Counted from the first letter of the stretch, positions 17,701-25,613 are shown. The stretch is DNA of 64,000 nt from Luteibacter jiangsuensis (GCF_030812295.1 NZ_JAUSSK010000001.1:496001-560000), one strand, 5' to 3'. The notes: a model not told the origin generated them from the sequence alone. A program made the numbers and translations.

Positions 17701-18510
17701 AATGCGGCTATTCTGGAAACAGTAAACGATCTCGTCGACATTTTTGTGCAACACCGAACTGTGCTGCATGCTCTCGATGGTGCCGCCCTTGATTGACCAG
17801 CCGTCGATGTTGAGCAGCGACAACGAGCGAGCAACTTGGTAAATAGCGCATGCGCCAATGCCGACAACGGTGACCAGGGCCAGCCAGGACGGGATCCACA
17901 GCAAAACGCCGGTCAACCACTCGACCTCCGAGGTCCGCGGCGGAAATGCGCCGATCAGGTAGAGGCGGGTCAATGCAAATGCCCCCGCCACGAGAAGGAC
18001 AGTAGCGATCAAGGCGCGGAAGCGCGACGGCTGCATGATGCGTTTCAGGCGCGTGCGGGGAAGCTTTGTGGCAGGAACCGCATACAGCAGTTGCTGAACG
18101 ATCGTTTCCTCGATCCGCTCGACCAGTTCCTTCACCGTGAGGTCGGTGTCTGCCGATGGCGCTTCCTTGTCGTCCGCGCTGGAGACCATTTTCCCTTCCT
18201 TTCGGAAGGTGGCCAGCGACACGTAAGCATAGTCGAAGCCGCGATGGCGCTCATTGAAGGTACGAATCAGGCTGCTCTTACCCGCGCCGTAGCCGCCCGT
18301 AATGGCGATGTTCCTCACCATGGGATCCGTCAGTGCGCGCTCGAGTTCATCCTCATACCGTTTGGAATCCCGGCGATCCAATAGGATTGGCGTAAGGGTC
18401 TCCAGCGCGCCATCGGTCACTACGATACGACGGAACGCGACGGCAGCATCGCATAGATGCCTCCACGCTTCTTTAAATCGGTTTCTCACAGAGAAGCGAA
18501 TGTCAGTCAT
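14776..18510 (-). CDS. YobI-like membrane-anchored P-loop NTPase
   Basis: A 1244-residue protein with the YobI-type P-loop domain. It has NIAITGGYGAGKSSLIRTF at about 68-86 with Walker A GGYGAGKSS, and Walker B IDVVVVEDLDRF at about 269-280, followed by a sensor-like RTVRFIYALND. Two hydrophobic helices lie between them, at about 163-187 and 195-225, so the NTPase sits at the inner membrane like KAP-family NTPases. The C-terminal 800 residues are helical and repeat-like. ATG 18510 is the first gene of a three-gene minus-strand operon ending in the STAND nuclease. YobI-like NTPases occur in defence islands, and a sensing or membrane-effector role here is inferred. Confidence 0.85.
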   Translation of the reverse strand: MTDIRFSVRNRFKEAWRHLCDAAVAFRRIVVTDGALETLTPILLDRRDSKRYEDELERALTDPMVRNIAITGGYGAGKSSLIRTFNERHRGFDYAYVSLATFRKEGKMVSSADDKEAPSADTDLTVKELVERIEETIVQQLLYAVPATKLPRTRLKRIMQPSRFRALIATVLLVAGAFALTRLYLIGAFPPRTSEVEWLTGVLLWIPSWLALVTVVGIGACAIYQVARSLSLLNIDGWSIKGGTIESMQHSSVLHKNVDEIVYCFQNSRIDVVVVEDLDRFGVQDVFFRLREINAIINESPQIKRTVRFIYALNDELFAGGEKTKFFDVILPVVPVINKENSHAKMVELLKRRQLNGQDFASQIDDQLIESVCFRIDDMRLVKNIVNELDVFAQILMTDLRLNWNKLFAMIVVKNLHSNLYWQLTKRSGFLFRLITGYADWRGRQTSALKEAISGLETTLLEKQADVARSRLELRMLAWYHAVLRADPSFVPAQIQRDGASFSLSEFIEDDVFDGFATSKSAHYIVATNGARAGQSVRVPEILEEMDYLRRYSTIVADDEDIHAELRAKHAQLADLQSLTLARGLREGYRDEFSDELKGYDTIKYLLDAGHLDQDYPDYLGHFYGHSISSEDMALVLVLRQGEACDVAAPIADAEKFLKKLRLENIDKGRGIIADLLSYLCRTYVDAPSDVTTGFLRKVLDDTPADIARFSSAVDLLVARREAAHLVRSLYALKSTLLVAVLGARGPSESLTSQALIVAVLDELDANEIQRLDTDDSLLSECIAALSDVSLLVPHLARLDRGWPYLQKAGMRFGNLAAGTPREVLEALIAADALAPSLPMLQLICLEDQHSTAADAAITVTRLVETSTVSGMQDFVARYPVPIVRELLSQPGRMPERPDVAMHTLTAISSDESLARRYFERSECAFATLDVIDQRFWASALEADRITDRAGALRAFEAWRREGIEGDADGRDAEELRRVLVHYAVDHAAEIALALGRDNPADTAVTAWILAEDQLSDDMAVSLLSATTIADPILLTAEVTDSRLEQMAGHGRLAISEAIWQVIISRPLPIQATYAATRWALISGTTLEDQLSFALICRLYLDAVMSVDDALRLLQAQDALPFEESPEAMATLTKLAADAVVANLVFPGTLSQAAVRAVQELSTDKVHLMEVMVHAIPLMKWSTISAILRSWDGNWLSLRPGKNFSIKRTTTADAILAALAARQLFTRFEEGDDEVKGRMRRNVA

Positions 18511-18928
18511 GAGACGCGGCTAGATGGCCGCTCCATGGCACGTACAATTCCCATCGACCCCACCTGTCATCCGCCGTGCGCTACGCCCGGCCGGTAGTCT
18601 AGCCTGTCTCCATGTTCCTGAGCGGCAACCACATGCGACGCGCCGGGCCTCATCGAGAGACGCGCCTAAGCGGCTCTCGCACCTTTTCCTTAACGAGTGG
18701 AGGCCCTAGCGATGGCGTGCATCGCACAGACCCGTGGCCTCCACGTTGGCCCCCGCCATGAACCATGGCAGCTGTGGCGCGGGCACGTGCCGTGATTTCC
18801 CGATCGCCCCGCAATAGCCACGCTGTGCCGGTCATCGAGCGCGACGCCAGCCCCTCTCCTATTCGTGCGCAACGCATGCCCTTCAAAGCGAACTCGAGAA
18901 CTCGCCTTGTCGAGGAAATTGCGCGTGG
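18511..18928. other. Gene-free stretch upstream of the YobI operon
   Basis: About 420 bases with only short frames that resemble nothing. It must hold the promoter of the minus-strand YobI operon near 18510-18600, but I cannot pick out convincing -35 and -10 elements. No repeat or RNA gene was seen. Confidence 0.5.
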
Positions 18929-19333
18929 TTATCCAAGACTCCGCTTTATCAGCTCAGCTTGCCGATGAAACCCACGCTGCTCGAGGGCCTCTACGAACAC
19001 ATCCCAAGGAGGTATGTTGCTCATGTAAGGTCGATCAGTAGGCCCTCGATACATGCCGCCTCCTGGACCCGTGTACAACCCGCCTCCTGGGCCGGTGTAA
19101 AGACCACCGCCGGGGCCCGTGTAGAGCCCGCCACCCGGACCGGCGTAGAGGCCTCCCCCAGGGCCGGCGTACATCCCTCCGCCCGGCCCGATATACATCC
19201 CTCCACCTGGCCCGATATACATGCCTCCACCTGGCCCGATGTATGCGCCGCCGCCAGGGCCAATGTAAAGACCACCGCCCGGACCTATGTAGCGGCCGCC
19301 GCCCGGTCCGATATATTGATCTCTGGGCCACAT
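18929..19333 (-). CDS. Octapeptide-repeat protein (Y-x-G-P-G-G-G-x)
   Basis: 134 residues: a short MWPRDQ leader, eleven perfect octads of the form YIGPGGGL (second residue I, A or T; last residue L, M, A or R) at residues 7-94, a degenerate twelfth (YRGPTDRP), and a 32-residue C-terminal domain containing SNIPPWDVFVEALEQRGF. The repeats suggest a regular, short-stranded beta structure with one Tyr per turn. The tail looks like two helices. No signal peptide or membrane helix is present, so it should be cytoplasmic. I recall similar uncharacterised GPGGG-repeat proteins with a PPW-type tail in other proteobacteria, but no function. ATG 19333 has only a weak GAG upstream. It lies upstream of, and on the same strand as, the YobI operon. 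Confidence 0.75.
   Translation of the reverse strand: MWPRDQYIGPGGGRYIGPGGGLYIGPGGGAYIGPGGGMYIGPGGGMYIGPGGGMYAGPGGGLYAGPGGGLYTGPGGGLYTGPGGGLYTGPGGGMYRGPTDRPYMSNIPPWDVFVEALEQRGFHRQAELIKRSLG
19052..19315 (-). repeat. Eleven tandem 24-bp coding repeats
   Basis: Eleven contiguous 24-base units encode the Y-x-GPGGG-x octads. Units differ mainly at third positions and at the codons for residues 2 and 8. Neighbouring units are the most alike (three YIGPGGGM, two YAGPGGGL and three YTGPGGG in blocks), which points to expansion by slippage or unequal crossing over. Confidence 0.9.
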
Positions 19334-19656
19334 GCTTAGCTCACACGTCGACGGTAAGACCTACAAGTAATGAGTCAGCCTTATCATTTCCTTGCTTGCC
19401 TAGCTATATTGAGCAATGCACAAATTCTGCAATTTTGGTCCAGAAGCGTCGTTACTAGTGTCCAAATAAATAGATAACCTACGCAACACTGCGAAGATTC
19501 AGCTCCAATCGTCGTATCCGGCCGTTGCGCGCTCTAACGACCTGTCAGCAACAGGCGGGGCAATCATGCAGTTGCAACGGCCTTAAGCTGTCTCACAGTC
19601 AAGGGTATTGTTAGCAAAGGATTTTCAAGGGCAACACCCTTCCTTAAGTACCAAGA
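19334..19656. other. AT-richer intergenic region without a gene
   Basis: 323 bases, clearly more AT-rich than the surroundings, including AAATAAATAGATAACC near 19465. It probably contains the promoter of the octapeptide-repeat gene. No gene, terminator or complete dif-like site is visible, although the inovirus repeat begins at its right end. Confidence 0.45.
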
Positions 19657-19854
19657 ATGCGAAATAAAGGATGATCCGCTCCAGGGCCGTCCTCGTCGTG
19701 TTTCTAGTTGCCGCCAGTGGTTAGTGAGCCCTGGAGACTTCCGGGAGCCTCATCTCTCCTGCCTGCTCAACCGCAAGGCCGCCGCCGGGTACCTGGGAGT
19801 CTGCCTCCGAACGATCCGGCATTGGGATGCGGGTCGAAACCGCGAGCCGTGGAC
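19657..19854 (+). repeat. Right copy of the inovirus leading-end direct repeat
   Basis: Matches 5760-5945 in the same orientation, from ATGCGAA through AAAGGATGATCCG and the first 50 or so codons of DUF3653. The dif-like core that precedes the left copy is absent: only the ATGCGAA end of one arm remains, joined to unrelated sequence. After about 19850 the similarity stops. Confidence 0.75.
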
Positions 19855-19867
19855 TGAACGTCCATGA
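19675..19867 (+). pseudogene. Truncated DUF3653 gene, second copy
   Basis: One frame reads RQWLVSPGDFREPHLSCLLN, then RKAAAGYLGVCLRTIRHWDA and GRNREPW, before running into unrelated sequence and a TGA at 19865-19867. Unlike the left copy it has no frameshift, but it lacks the C-terminal half including the RWWLILDQA-type segment. The start codon is unclear. Confidence 0.65.
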
Positions 19868-20099
19868 TGAACGACGCGCGGTCTCGACCCGGTTCGGGCT
19901 TTTCGAAACTGGGACCCCAGGGGATTCGCTCGCGCTCCTGCACTGTGTACCCGCCACCGCACGCTTGCCACGCAATGCTCTCGCATATACCCGCCAACAA
20001 GACCTGATAATTTCAATCTTGCCCTCAATCGGCTCGTTTTCCAGACAAGAGCCGCTCCGCTACACATTCCAAGTCGAACCTCACCGTCCTCATCAGCGG

Positions 20100-20513
20100 C
20101 TACCCTCGATGCTGGTCGAGGATCACGATGTTTTTCCCAGGATCGCTTCCGATATCGATCGCACTGTCTCCGCACGCCGACAAGGTGATGATCCCCTTGA
20201 GGCTCTTCCGAAACACCCCCATCACCTCAACCAGCTTGCCGTTGAATCGCTTCTCGTCCTCGATAGCGATGTCCGCATTCAAGAGGCTCAGGCAATTCGA
20301 CTCGCGCGACCACAACGTGTAGGACTTTGGATCGGACACGATGTACTGCTGCTCCTCTCCCAACACGAGGTATCCGCGTAACGTCATGCGTTCGCCATCG
20401 TGATCCTCGCGATGGGCATTGAGGTCCGAAATCGACGGGAACTTCTCCGCCGCCGGAGCGCATCCGGCGTCTAGCAGAAGTGAGGTGGCGATAGAGGCAA
20501 GGAATCTATTCAC
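20100..20513 (-). CDS. Small lipoprotein, candidate immunity protein
   Basis: 137 residues with a GTG start and a lipoprotein signal peptide whose lipobox is LDAGC at about residues 15-19, so it is anchored in a membrane facing the periplasm. The mature part reads SDLNAHREDHDGERMTLRGY, then YIVSDPKSYTLW and VMGVFRKSLKGI. It resembles a small, variable periplasmic lipoprotein family that I recall next to secreted toxins in Xanthomonadales, but I have no named function for it. The start overlaps the stop of the preceding gene (GTGA), so the two are co-translated. Confidence 0.65.
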   Translation of the reverse strand: MNRFLASIATSLLLDAGCAPAAEKFPSISDLNAHREDHDGERMTLRGYLVLGEEQQYIVSDPKSYTLWSRESNCLSLLNADIAIEDEKRFNGKLVEVMGVFRKSLKGIITLSACGDSAIDIGSDPGKNIVILDQHRG

Positions 20514-20776
20514 GGGTGTTGTGCATCCAAGGCAGCTTGTTGTGCATTGATGGACTTCTCGAGTCCCCTGTACTCATCCAAGCTCATTGTTCCCTCGAGC
20601 AAGCACACCTGGATCCTTCCATCGACGATTTCATACTTTCCTACACGATCGCCGTTCACCACGTTATTTATGAAGCCCTGCCCCAGCGGTTGGGCATCGC
20701 CTGGACTGATGATGCCTTTCGAAGACAAGCCAGGTGTATTTCCTTCGACTTCCGGCCGCGCGGTGGTCCTTACCAT
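20510..20776 (-). CDS. Short hypothetical protein coupled to the lipoprotein gene
   Basis: 88 residues from ATG 20776, with the segment NTPGLSSKGIISPGDAQPLG, then GDRVGKYEIVDGRIQVCLLE and EEYRGLEKSI-like helices at the end. The frame stays open upstream to 21010, but the upstream residues are Arg-rich and implausible, and a different frame there looks more like protein. AAGGA lies almost on top of the ATG, so initiation may rely on coupling to the upstream remnant. No family recognised. Confidence 0.5.
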   Translation of the reverse strand: MVRTTARPEVEGNTPGLSSKGIISPGDAQPLGQGFINNVVNGDRVGKYEIVDGRIQVCLLEGTMSLDEYRGLEKSINAQQAALDAQHP

Positions 20777-20889
20777 TTCCTTGCCGGCCAGTCGGTACTG
20801 AGGAATCGTCCGGTATAAGCATCGCAGTCTGGTCTGTAGGCGATGCTTGGCACGCCTTCGAATCCGCAATCGCTTTGCTGAGCGCGGTA
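20770..20889 (-). pseudogene. C-terminal remnant of an upstream gene, possibly a toxin
   Basis: A 39-codon stretch, open after a TGA at 20890-20892, reads DCGFEGVPSIAYRPDCDAYT and ends in FLSTDWPARKW. Its TAA at 20770-20772 overlaps the ATG of the next gene by seven bases, as expected for a genuine coupled gene end. Nothing recognisable remains upstream, so it looks like the last part of a lost gene. Confidence 0.35.
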
Positions 20890-21082
20890 TCAAAGGTCGT
20901 CGAATCATAGGGGGCGACCCTTGAACGCTATAATATAACATTCCCTGCACGGCATGCATCCCCTTTCGCGAACCATCCATGCGCCCGAGAGCGCTAGTCA
21001 AAATCAGCATTTTGCCGATAGCGAGCGCCCGCTAGAGCCCTTATCGTGATACGCAGCAAAGGTGAGTGGTCGAAGGCCATCT

Positions 21083-22882
21083 ATGGAGCAACGAGTCTCC
21101 CTCGCGCCAACCGAGCAGGGCCTCTCCCCATCGGAGCCGGCCGCAGAGCGGCGCGATGGCGTTGCTACAGCGTCGGGCGTCAACTTCGAATCCAGTACGC
21201 GACAAATTGCGCAGCGGCAGGTTCTAGCCAAGCTGCAAGGCAGCCCTCGTCAGCCCTTGCAGCGACAGGCGCCGGGTGGCTCTACATCCAACCTGACTGG
21301 ACTGCCCGACAAACTCAAGGCCGGGGTAGAAGCCCTTTCTGGCATGGACATCTCCGCAGTGCGCGTCCATACCAACTCCGACAAGCCTGCGCAAATGCAT
21401 GCAGAGGCTTATGCGCAAGGAAATGACATTTACCTCGGACGCGGTCAGGAGCGGCATCTACCGCATGAAGCCTGGCATGTGGTGCAGCAGCGACAGGGCC
21501 GCGTGAAAGCGACCATGCAGTTTGCAGGCATCGGGGTGAATGACGATCCACGGTTGGAGCACGAAGCCGACACGATGGGAACTATCGCTTCGCGTGGAGG
21601 GGTATCTCAACTCGCGACAACAAGCCCGGTCTCCAATGACTCGGTTACCGGTGCGGGAGTTGTGCAGCGCGCGGTGGGATTTGAATTGGAGGTCAACATC
21701 CCGGTGAGTCAACAAACAGCCCCCGCGGACGCCATGCCAGCGGGCCTCAGGCCCGCTGGCCAAGATTGGGCCAATGCGCGCATTCCGTTCCCGGAAGCCG
21801 ATCCGCACGGAATTCCTCCAGTCCCTCAAGCGGTGATCTATACGGCGACGAACGGTGGCGTAACAGTCGATGCCGTGCCGGACAAGAGGCTATTAGCCGC
21901 CGGCATGCCCCGGCAGATCCTCGAAATACGCGTGAGTCCAATTGATACTGCAAATATCGCAGGACTAGGCGCGACAATGGGGCACGTGCGGACGGGAATT
22001 GATGGCTTATACAACCCCATCAACGGCGGCGCGCCGCAAAATCATCGCTTTCCAATTCCAGGAGGCATACCTGCAATGGTCGGTTTGCCGTTTGGAAATG
22101 ACCCCACCGGTACGTTCAACGACGCGGACCGGGCAGAAGTCACCTGGAGGACCTACATGCAGGCCACGGCTGGCATTCGAACCGATCGTGTTCGGAAGCT
22201 GCATAAAAAGATCAGCGAAGGCGCAACGGGCGCCGATGATGCATCGCTGGATAGTCTGGAGTCCTCGACGGCAAGGCATCAAGACATCGCCGACGACGCG
22301 CGCACAGCCGCACAGAACGTTTACAACACCGTTCATGGTGTCGCCAACAATCCTGACGACGGTATCGCCATAGAAAGAAAGTCCGTGCTGGGATTCCTTA
22401 CACTAGTTTGCTCCTACTTGCTTGGCGGCAAAAAGGCGTACAGAGGGCGAGGAAACTTGAACCCTAAGAATATGACTGCATTGTTTTCGCGCACGGGCTT
22501 CAATCAACTACGCACTCAGACCTTATCGGCAAACAGCGAAGCCTGGATAAGAACCAACGCCGTCAGCTTTCGTAGTGCCCTGGTTAACGCGACCCGCAGT
22601 GCGGACGCCGATGATCGAATGTATTCCCCACTGTTTAACCGCCTCGGGATGGCTCACCCCACCCAGAACGTTGTGATTTTTCTGAATGACGCGCTAGGTG
22701 GAGCACAAGATCGCTATACCGACGCGGAATCGAAGTCGATTATCGCGCCGGAAAACGTAGGGGCTGCCAGGCCCGGCGGTGTGTTTGAATTTCGCAGGAT
22801 AAGTAATCCGGGAGCGAACCCTGGAGCCTGGGTGGCAAAGATCCAGGAGGTCGTCACGGCCATTCATCATCTAAACAACTGA
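21083..22882 (+). CDS. eCIS-core (DUF4157) effector-like protein with unknown C-terminal domain
   Basis: 599 residues. About 1-65 is disordered and Gln/Ser/Pro-rich. About 72-160 is an eCIS-core/DUF4157 domain: [20 protein letters not shown], then [26 protein letters not shown] (an HExxH-like motif near 127), and LEHEADTMG. This domain marks proteins loaded into or associated with extracellular contractile injection systems. From about 195 a different domain starts with [10 protein letters not shown], followed by [11 protein letters not shown] and a late [16 protein letters not shown]. The pattern recalls amidoligase/GCS-fold enzymes, but weakly. ATG 21083 with GAAGG six bases upstream was preferred over GTG 21062. 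No eCIS sheath or tube genes are in the window. Confidence 0.8.
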   Translation: MEQRVSLAPTEQGLSPSEPAAERRDGVATASGVNFESSTRQIAQRQVLAKLQGSPRQPLQRQAPGGSTSNLTGLPDKLKAGVEALSGMDISAVRVHTNSDKPAQMHAEAYAQGNDIYLGRGQERHLPHEAWHVVQQRQGRVKATMQFAGIGVNDDPRLEHEADTMGTIASRGGVSQLATTSPVSNDSVTGAGVVQRAVGFELEVNIPVSQQTAPADAMPAGLRPAGQDWANARIPFPEADPHGIPPVPQAVIYTATNGGVTVDAVPDKRLLAAGMPRQILEIRVSPIDTANIAGLGATMGHVRTGIDGLYNPINGGAPQNHRFPIPGGIPAMVGLPFGNDPTGTFNDADRAEVTWRTYMQATAGIRTDRVRKLHKKISEGATGADDASLDSLESSTARHQDIADDARTAAQNVYNTVHGVANNPDDGIAIERKSVLGFLTLVCSYLLGGKKAYRGRGNLNPKNMTALFSRTGFNQLRTQTLSANSEAWIRTNAVSFRSALVNATRSADADDRMYSPLFNRLGMAHPTQNVVIFLNDALGGAQDRYTDAESKSIIAPENVGAARPGGVFEFRRISNPGANPGAWVAKIQEVVTAIHHLNN

Positions 22883-23099
22883 TGTCACACCCCGACGCGT
22901 TTATTGTGAACGAGAGCTCTCTCTGAATGAGCAGATGCTCCAACGCGAAGCGGTCGAAGAACTCCGAGCCATCGAGCGTACCATTCGCCACGATGAGATC
23001 CCTCGTGCTAGGTGAGGCCGTATCTACGTTCGCATCACACACGGGCCGATGGGGGCCTGTACCACTCGACATTCCCGTTAACATTATCGAGAGCTTGGC

Positions 23100-24359
23100 A
23101 TGATCTCGTTTCGATTGGTGCGCCTACTGGCAAGCCTCGTAGCCATCTCACTTGGCGGAGCCGCCTCGGCCACGGCGGGACGGGACCATGTTCCAGCTGT
23201 CGAAGCCGTGCCCAAGAACGGATTAGCGCGGACACCTCCCATGGGCTGGAACAGTTGGAATCATTTCGCTGGCCGAATCACCGCAGCCGATGTACGCGCC
23301 ATGGCCGATGCGATGGTGTCCACGGGCATGCGCGATGCCGGCTATGTTTACGTCAACGTCGACGACACGTGGGAAGGTTCACGCGCCCCATCCGGTGAGA
23401 TCCAGTCAAACGCGAAGTTCGGGGACATGAAGGCGCTGGCCGACTACGTTCACGCGCGGGGTCTCAAGCTGGGCATCTATTCCTCGCCCGGCGACACGAC
23501 CTGTGCTGGCTTCGCCGGCAGCCATGGGCACGAGGTGCAGGACGCCCGGACATTCGCTGCATGGGGCGTGGACTATCTCAAGTACGACTACTGCGGCGCC
23601 CGCGATATCTATCCGGTGACGCGGGAGAACCAGGAAGCCCTGTTCCGGCGAATGGGCGCAGCCCTGCACGAGACGGGTCGGCCGATCGTCTACAGCCTCT
23701 CGCAATCGGGCGATTTCGACATCTGGCGGTGGGGATCCACGACGGGCGCCAACGTGTGGCGCACGACGCCAGACATCAGCGACAACTGGGACTCCATGTC
23801 GCAACGCGGCTTTCGTCAACTGGATCTCGGCCCGTGGTCAGGCCCGGGGCGTTGGAACGACCCCGATATGCTCGAGATAGGCAACGGCGGCATTACTTCG
23901 GATGAATACCGGACACAGATGAGTCTCTGGTCGATCCTGCCGGCTCCGCTTCTGGCAGGTAACGATCTTCGAACCATGGACCCCGCGACCAAGGAAATCC
24001 TTCTCAATCGAGAAGTGATCGCGGTCGACCAAGACCCCCTCGGCAACCCGGCCCGGCGTCTGGAAAAACAAGGCGAGGTGGATGTCCTGGTGCGCGACAT
24101 GGCCGATGGTTCGGTCGTCGTCGGTTTCTTCAACAGAGGGAATGCCGAAGCGAAAGCTGCACTGAGCTGGGACCGTCTTGGCGGCCGCTTCAGGCAAGGC
24201 GCCGTAGTCCATGACCTCTGGAAACACGTGACCTTGCCTTCCTCCAATTCCTTTGTGGGACATATCTCCCGGCATGGAGTGACTCTGCTGCGTATCAATC
24301 CAGCAGGGGCGACGGCAAATAGCGTCGCTCGTGACAGAGATATCACGGAGGTGGAGTGA
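23100..24359 (+). CDS. Secreted GH27 alpha-galactosidase
   Basis: 419 residues with an N-terminal signal peptide (about 1-26, cleaved near ASATAG). It is a glycoside hydrolase family 27 TIM barrel: TPPMGWNSWNHF at about 44-55, VNVDDTWEG, the nucleophile Asp of YLKYDYC at about 160, and the acid/base Asp in RWNDPDMLEIGNGG at about 252. A beta-sandwich C-domain follows. It removes terminal alpha-galactose from oligosaccharides in the periplasm or outside. Length is normal for the family. Its stop overlaps the PAP2 gene start by four bases. It marks the start of ordinary, high-GC chromosomal sequence. Confidence 0.93.
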   Translation: MISFRLVRLLASLVAISLGGAASATAGRDHVPAVEAVPKNGLARTPPMGWNSWNHFAGRITAADVRAMADAMVSTGMRDAGYVYVNVDDTWEGSRAPSGEIQSNAKFGDMKALADYVHARGLKLGIYSSPGDTTCAGFAGSHGHEVQDARTFAAWGVDYLKYDYCGARDIYPVTRENQEALFRRMGAALHETGRPIVYSLSQSGDFDIWRWGSTTGANVWRTTPDISDNWDSMSQRGFRQLDLGPWSGPGRWNDPDMLEIGNGGITSDEYRTQMSLWSILPAPLLAGNDLRTMDPATKEILLNREVIAVDQDPLGNPARRLEKQGEVDVLVRDMADGSVVVGFFNRGNAEAKAALSWDRLGGRFRQGAVVHDLWKHVTLPSSNSFVGHISRHGVTLLRINPAGATANSVARDRDITEVE

Positions 24360-24946
24360 CGGCGCCGCCGATGCGTGCATGTAGCTATACGGTTCGCGTC
24401 GCCGCCACCGGCGGGACATTGGAGGCTCTCCTTGCCGGAACGAACACAGCGAACTGCCCCAGCAAGCTGTGGGTCCCGGGCGCGGGACACGCCTCCGGTG
24501 GACCCTTGGGCATCGACCATCGCGTGGCCTACGACAACAGCGGGATATGGAAGCGCAGCAACCAGAAGGCCCTACTCTACGGCAGCATCCTTACCGTGGG
24601 CGTGGGCGCGCTTGCGTTCGGTGACAACGACAAGCTGGGCGACACGTTCTGGCGTTCGATCGATTCCATGGTGGTGACAGGCGTCACCTCGACCGCGATG
24701 AAGTACACGTTCCGCCGCGAGCGCCCGTCGCAGACCCGCGACCCCAACCGCGCGCTGGCGCTGCTGCCGATCTACGACGCGGTGGCCCGGGTGAAGGTCC
24801 ATGGGCACTGGCAGAGCGACGTGCTGGTGGGCGCAGCGCTGGGCACGGGCATCGGCCTGTGGAGTGCCCATCGCAGCGACTCACCGATCATCCTGGGCTG
24901 GCTGCCAGGCGGTTTCCAAATAGGCTTCGTCCACCACTTCCGCTAG
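24356..24946 (+). CDS. PAP2-family phosphatase lacking motif 2
   Basis: 196 residues. Motif 1 of PAP2 phosphatases is present (KYTFRRERP at about 117-125), and the HWQSDVLVGAALGTG end segment is motif 3. The middle PSGH motif, which carries a catalytic His, is missing: the protein goes directly from RDPNRALALLPIYDAVARVK to motif 3. A normal family member would have about 30-40 more residues there. The frame is intact, so this is an in-frame deletion or a diverged, probably inactive enzyme. The GTG start overlaps the alpha-galactosidase stop. The N-terminus lacks a clear signal peptide. Confidence 0.7.
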   Translation: MTAPPMRACSYTVRVAATGGTLEALLAGTNTANCPSKLWVPGAGHASGGPLGIDHRVAYDNSGIWKRSNQKALLYGSILTVGVGALAFGDNDKLGDTFWRSIDSMVVTGVTSTAMKYTFRRERPSQTRDPNRALALLPIYDAVARVKVHGHWQSDVLVGAALGTGIGLWSAHRSDSPIILGWLPGGFQIGFVHHFR

Positions 24947-25016
24947 ACGGCAGCCCATGCCCGAGGTGTGGTGCCGCCGCGCTGAAGCGGTCGTGGCGGC
25001 GTCAACGCCTCGATGC

Positions 25017-25613
25017 TCATCCGCCAGCCGCACTGGCCATCGAGCCGGCGTAATCGATCACGAGCGTCACACGGCGATTCGGTTCGGCGCCGTCACCCCA
25101 CTTGCCCGGGAGCACCTGACGGTTCCGCGCTTCTCCATAGCTCACGGCGCGTACCTTGTCCGCTGTCAGACCGCCGGTGGACACGAGGTAATCGCGCACC
25201 GCTTCCGCTCGGGCATGGCCCAGGCGAAGGTTGAACCCATTGGTTCCCGCCGCGTCGGCAAAGCCTTCAACGGTGATGACAGCCTCTGGGAAATTGCCTG
25301 ACACCACTTTCGCGAAATCATCCAGCAGGGGCTTGTCTTCCTCGCGGAGAGTGGAATCGTTGAATGCGAAGTGAGCCGCGACATCCACGCGGATGCGGCC
25401 CTTCATTGCGGCAATCTTTGCATCGTAATCCGCAAAGCGCTGACGCATCTGCTCGGCAAGGCTATCGATCTCCTGCTGCTGCTTCTGATCGTTGGCGCGC
25501 AGCTCGACGACGGTCGAGTCGAAATCGGCCTTCTTGACGTATCCGCTGCAACCGGCGAGGGCCGCTATCGATAGGCACGACGAAATGACGAGAGTACGGC
25601 GATGACAACGCAT
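25017..25613 (-). CDS. OmpA-family peptidoglycan-associated lipoprotein
   Basis: 198 residues from ATG 25613, chosen because AGGAG lies eight bases upstream and a lipoprotein signal follows (lipobox LAGC at about 20). A short coiled coil (DFDSTVVELRANDQKQQQEI) precedes an OmpA-like domain with VDVAAHFAFNDSTL, VEGFADAAGTNGFN, and LGHARAEAVRDYLV. The domain binds peptidoglycan, so the protein links the outer membrane to the wall. A perfect FNR/Anr-like box lies 186 bases upstream. Confidence 0.88.
   Translation of the reverse strand: MRCHRRTLVISSCLSIAALAGCSGYVKKADFDSTVVELRANDQKQQQEIDSLAEQMRQRFADYDAKIAAMKGRIRVDVAAHFAFNDSTLREEDKPLLDDFAKVVSGNFPEAVITVEGFADAAGTNGFNLRLGHARAEAVRDYLVSTGGLTADKVRAVSYGEARNRQVLPGKWGDGAEPNRRVTLVIDYAGSMASAAGG

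Noticed and set aside
19052-19315. Regular 24-bp repeats that could suggest a CRISPR array or satellite
   Set aside because: Units are contiguous with no spacers, differ at third codon positions and encode an uninterrupted octapeptide repeat, so they are coding.
22883-23099. A minus-strand fragment (22854-23084) as a gene remnant before the alpha-galactosidase
   Set aside because: Short, overlaps the end of the eCIS-core gene and has no similarity I can name.
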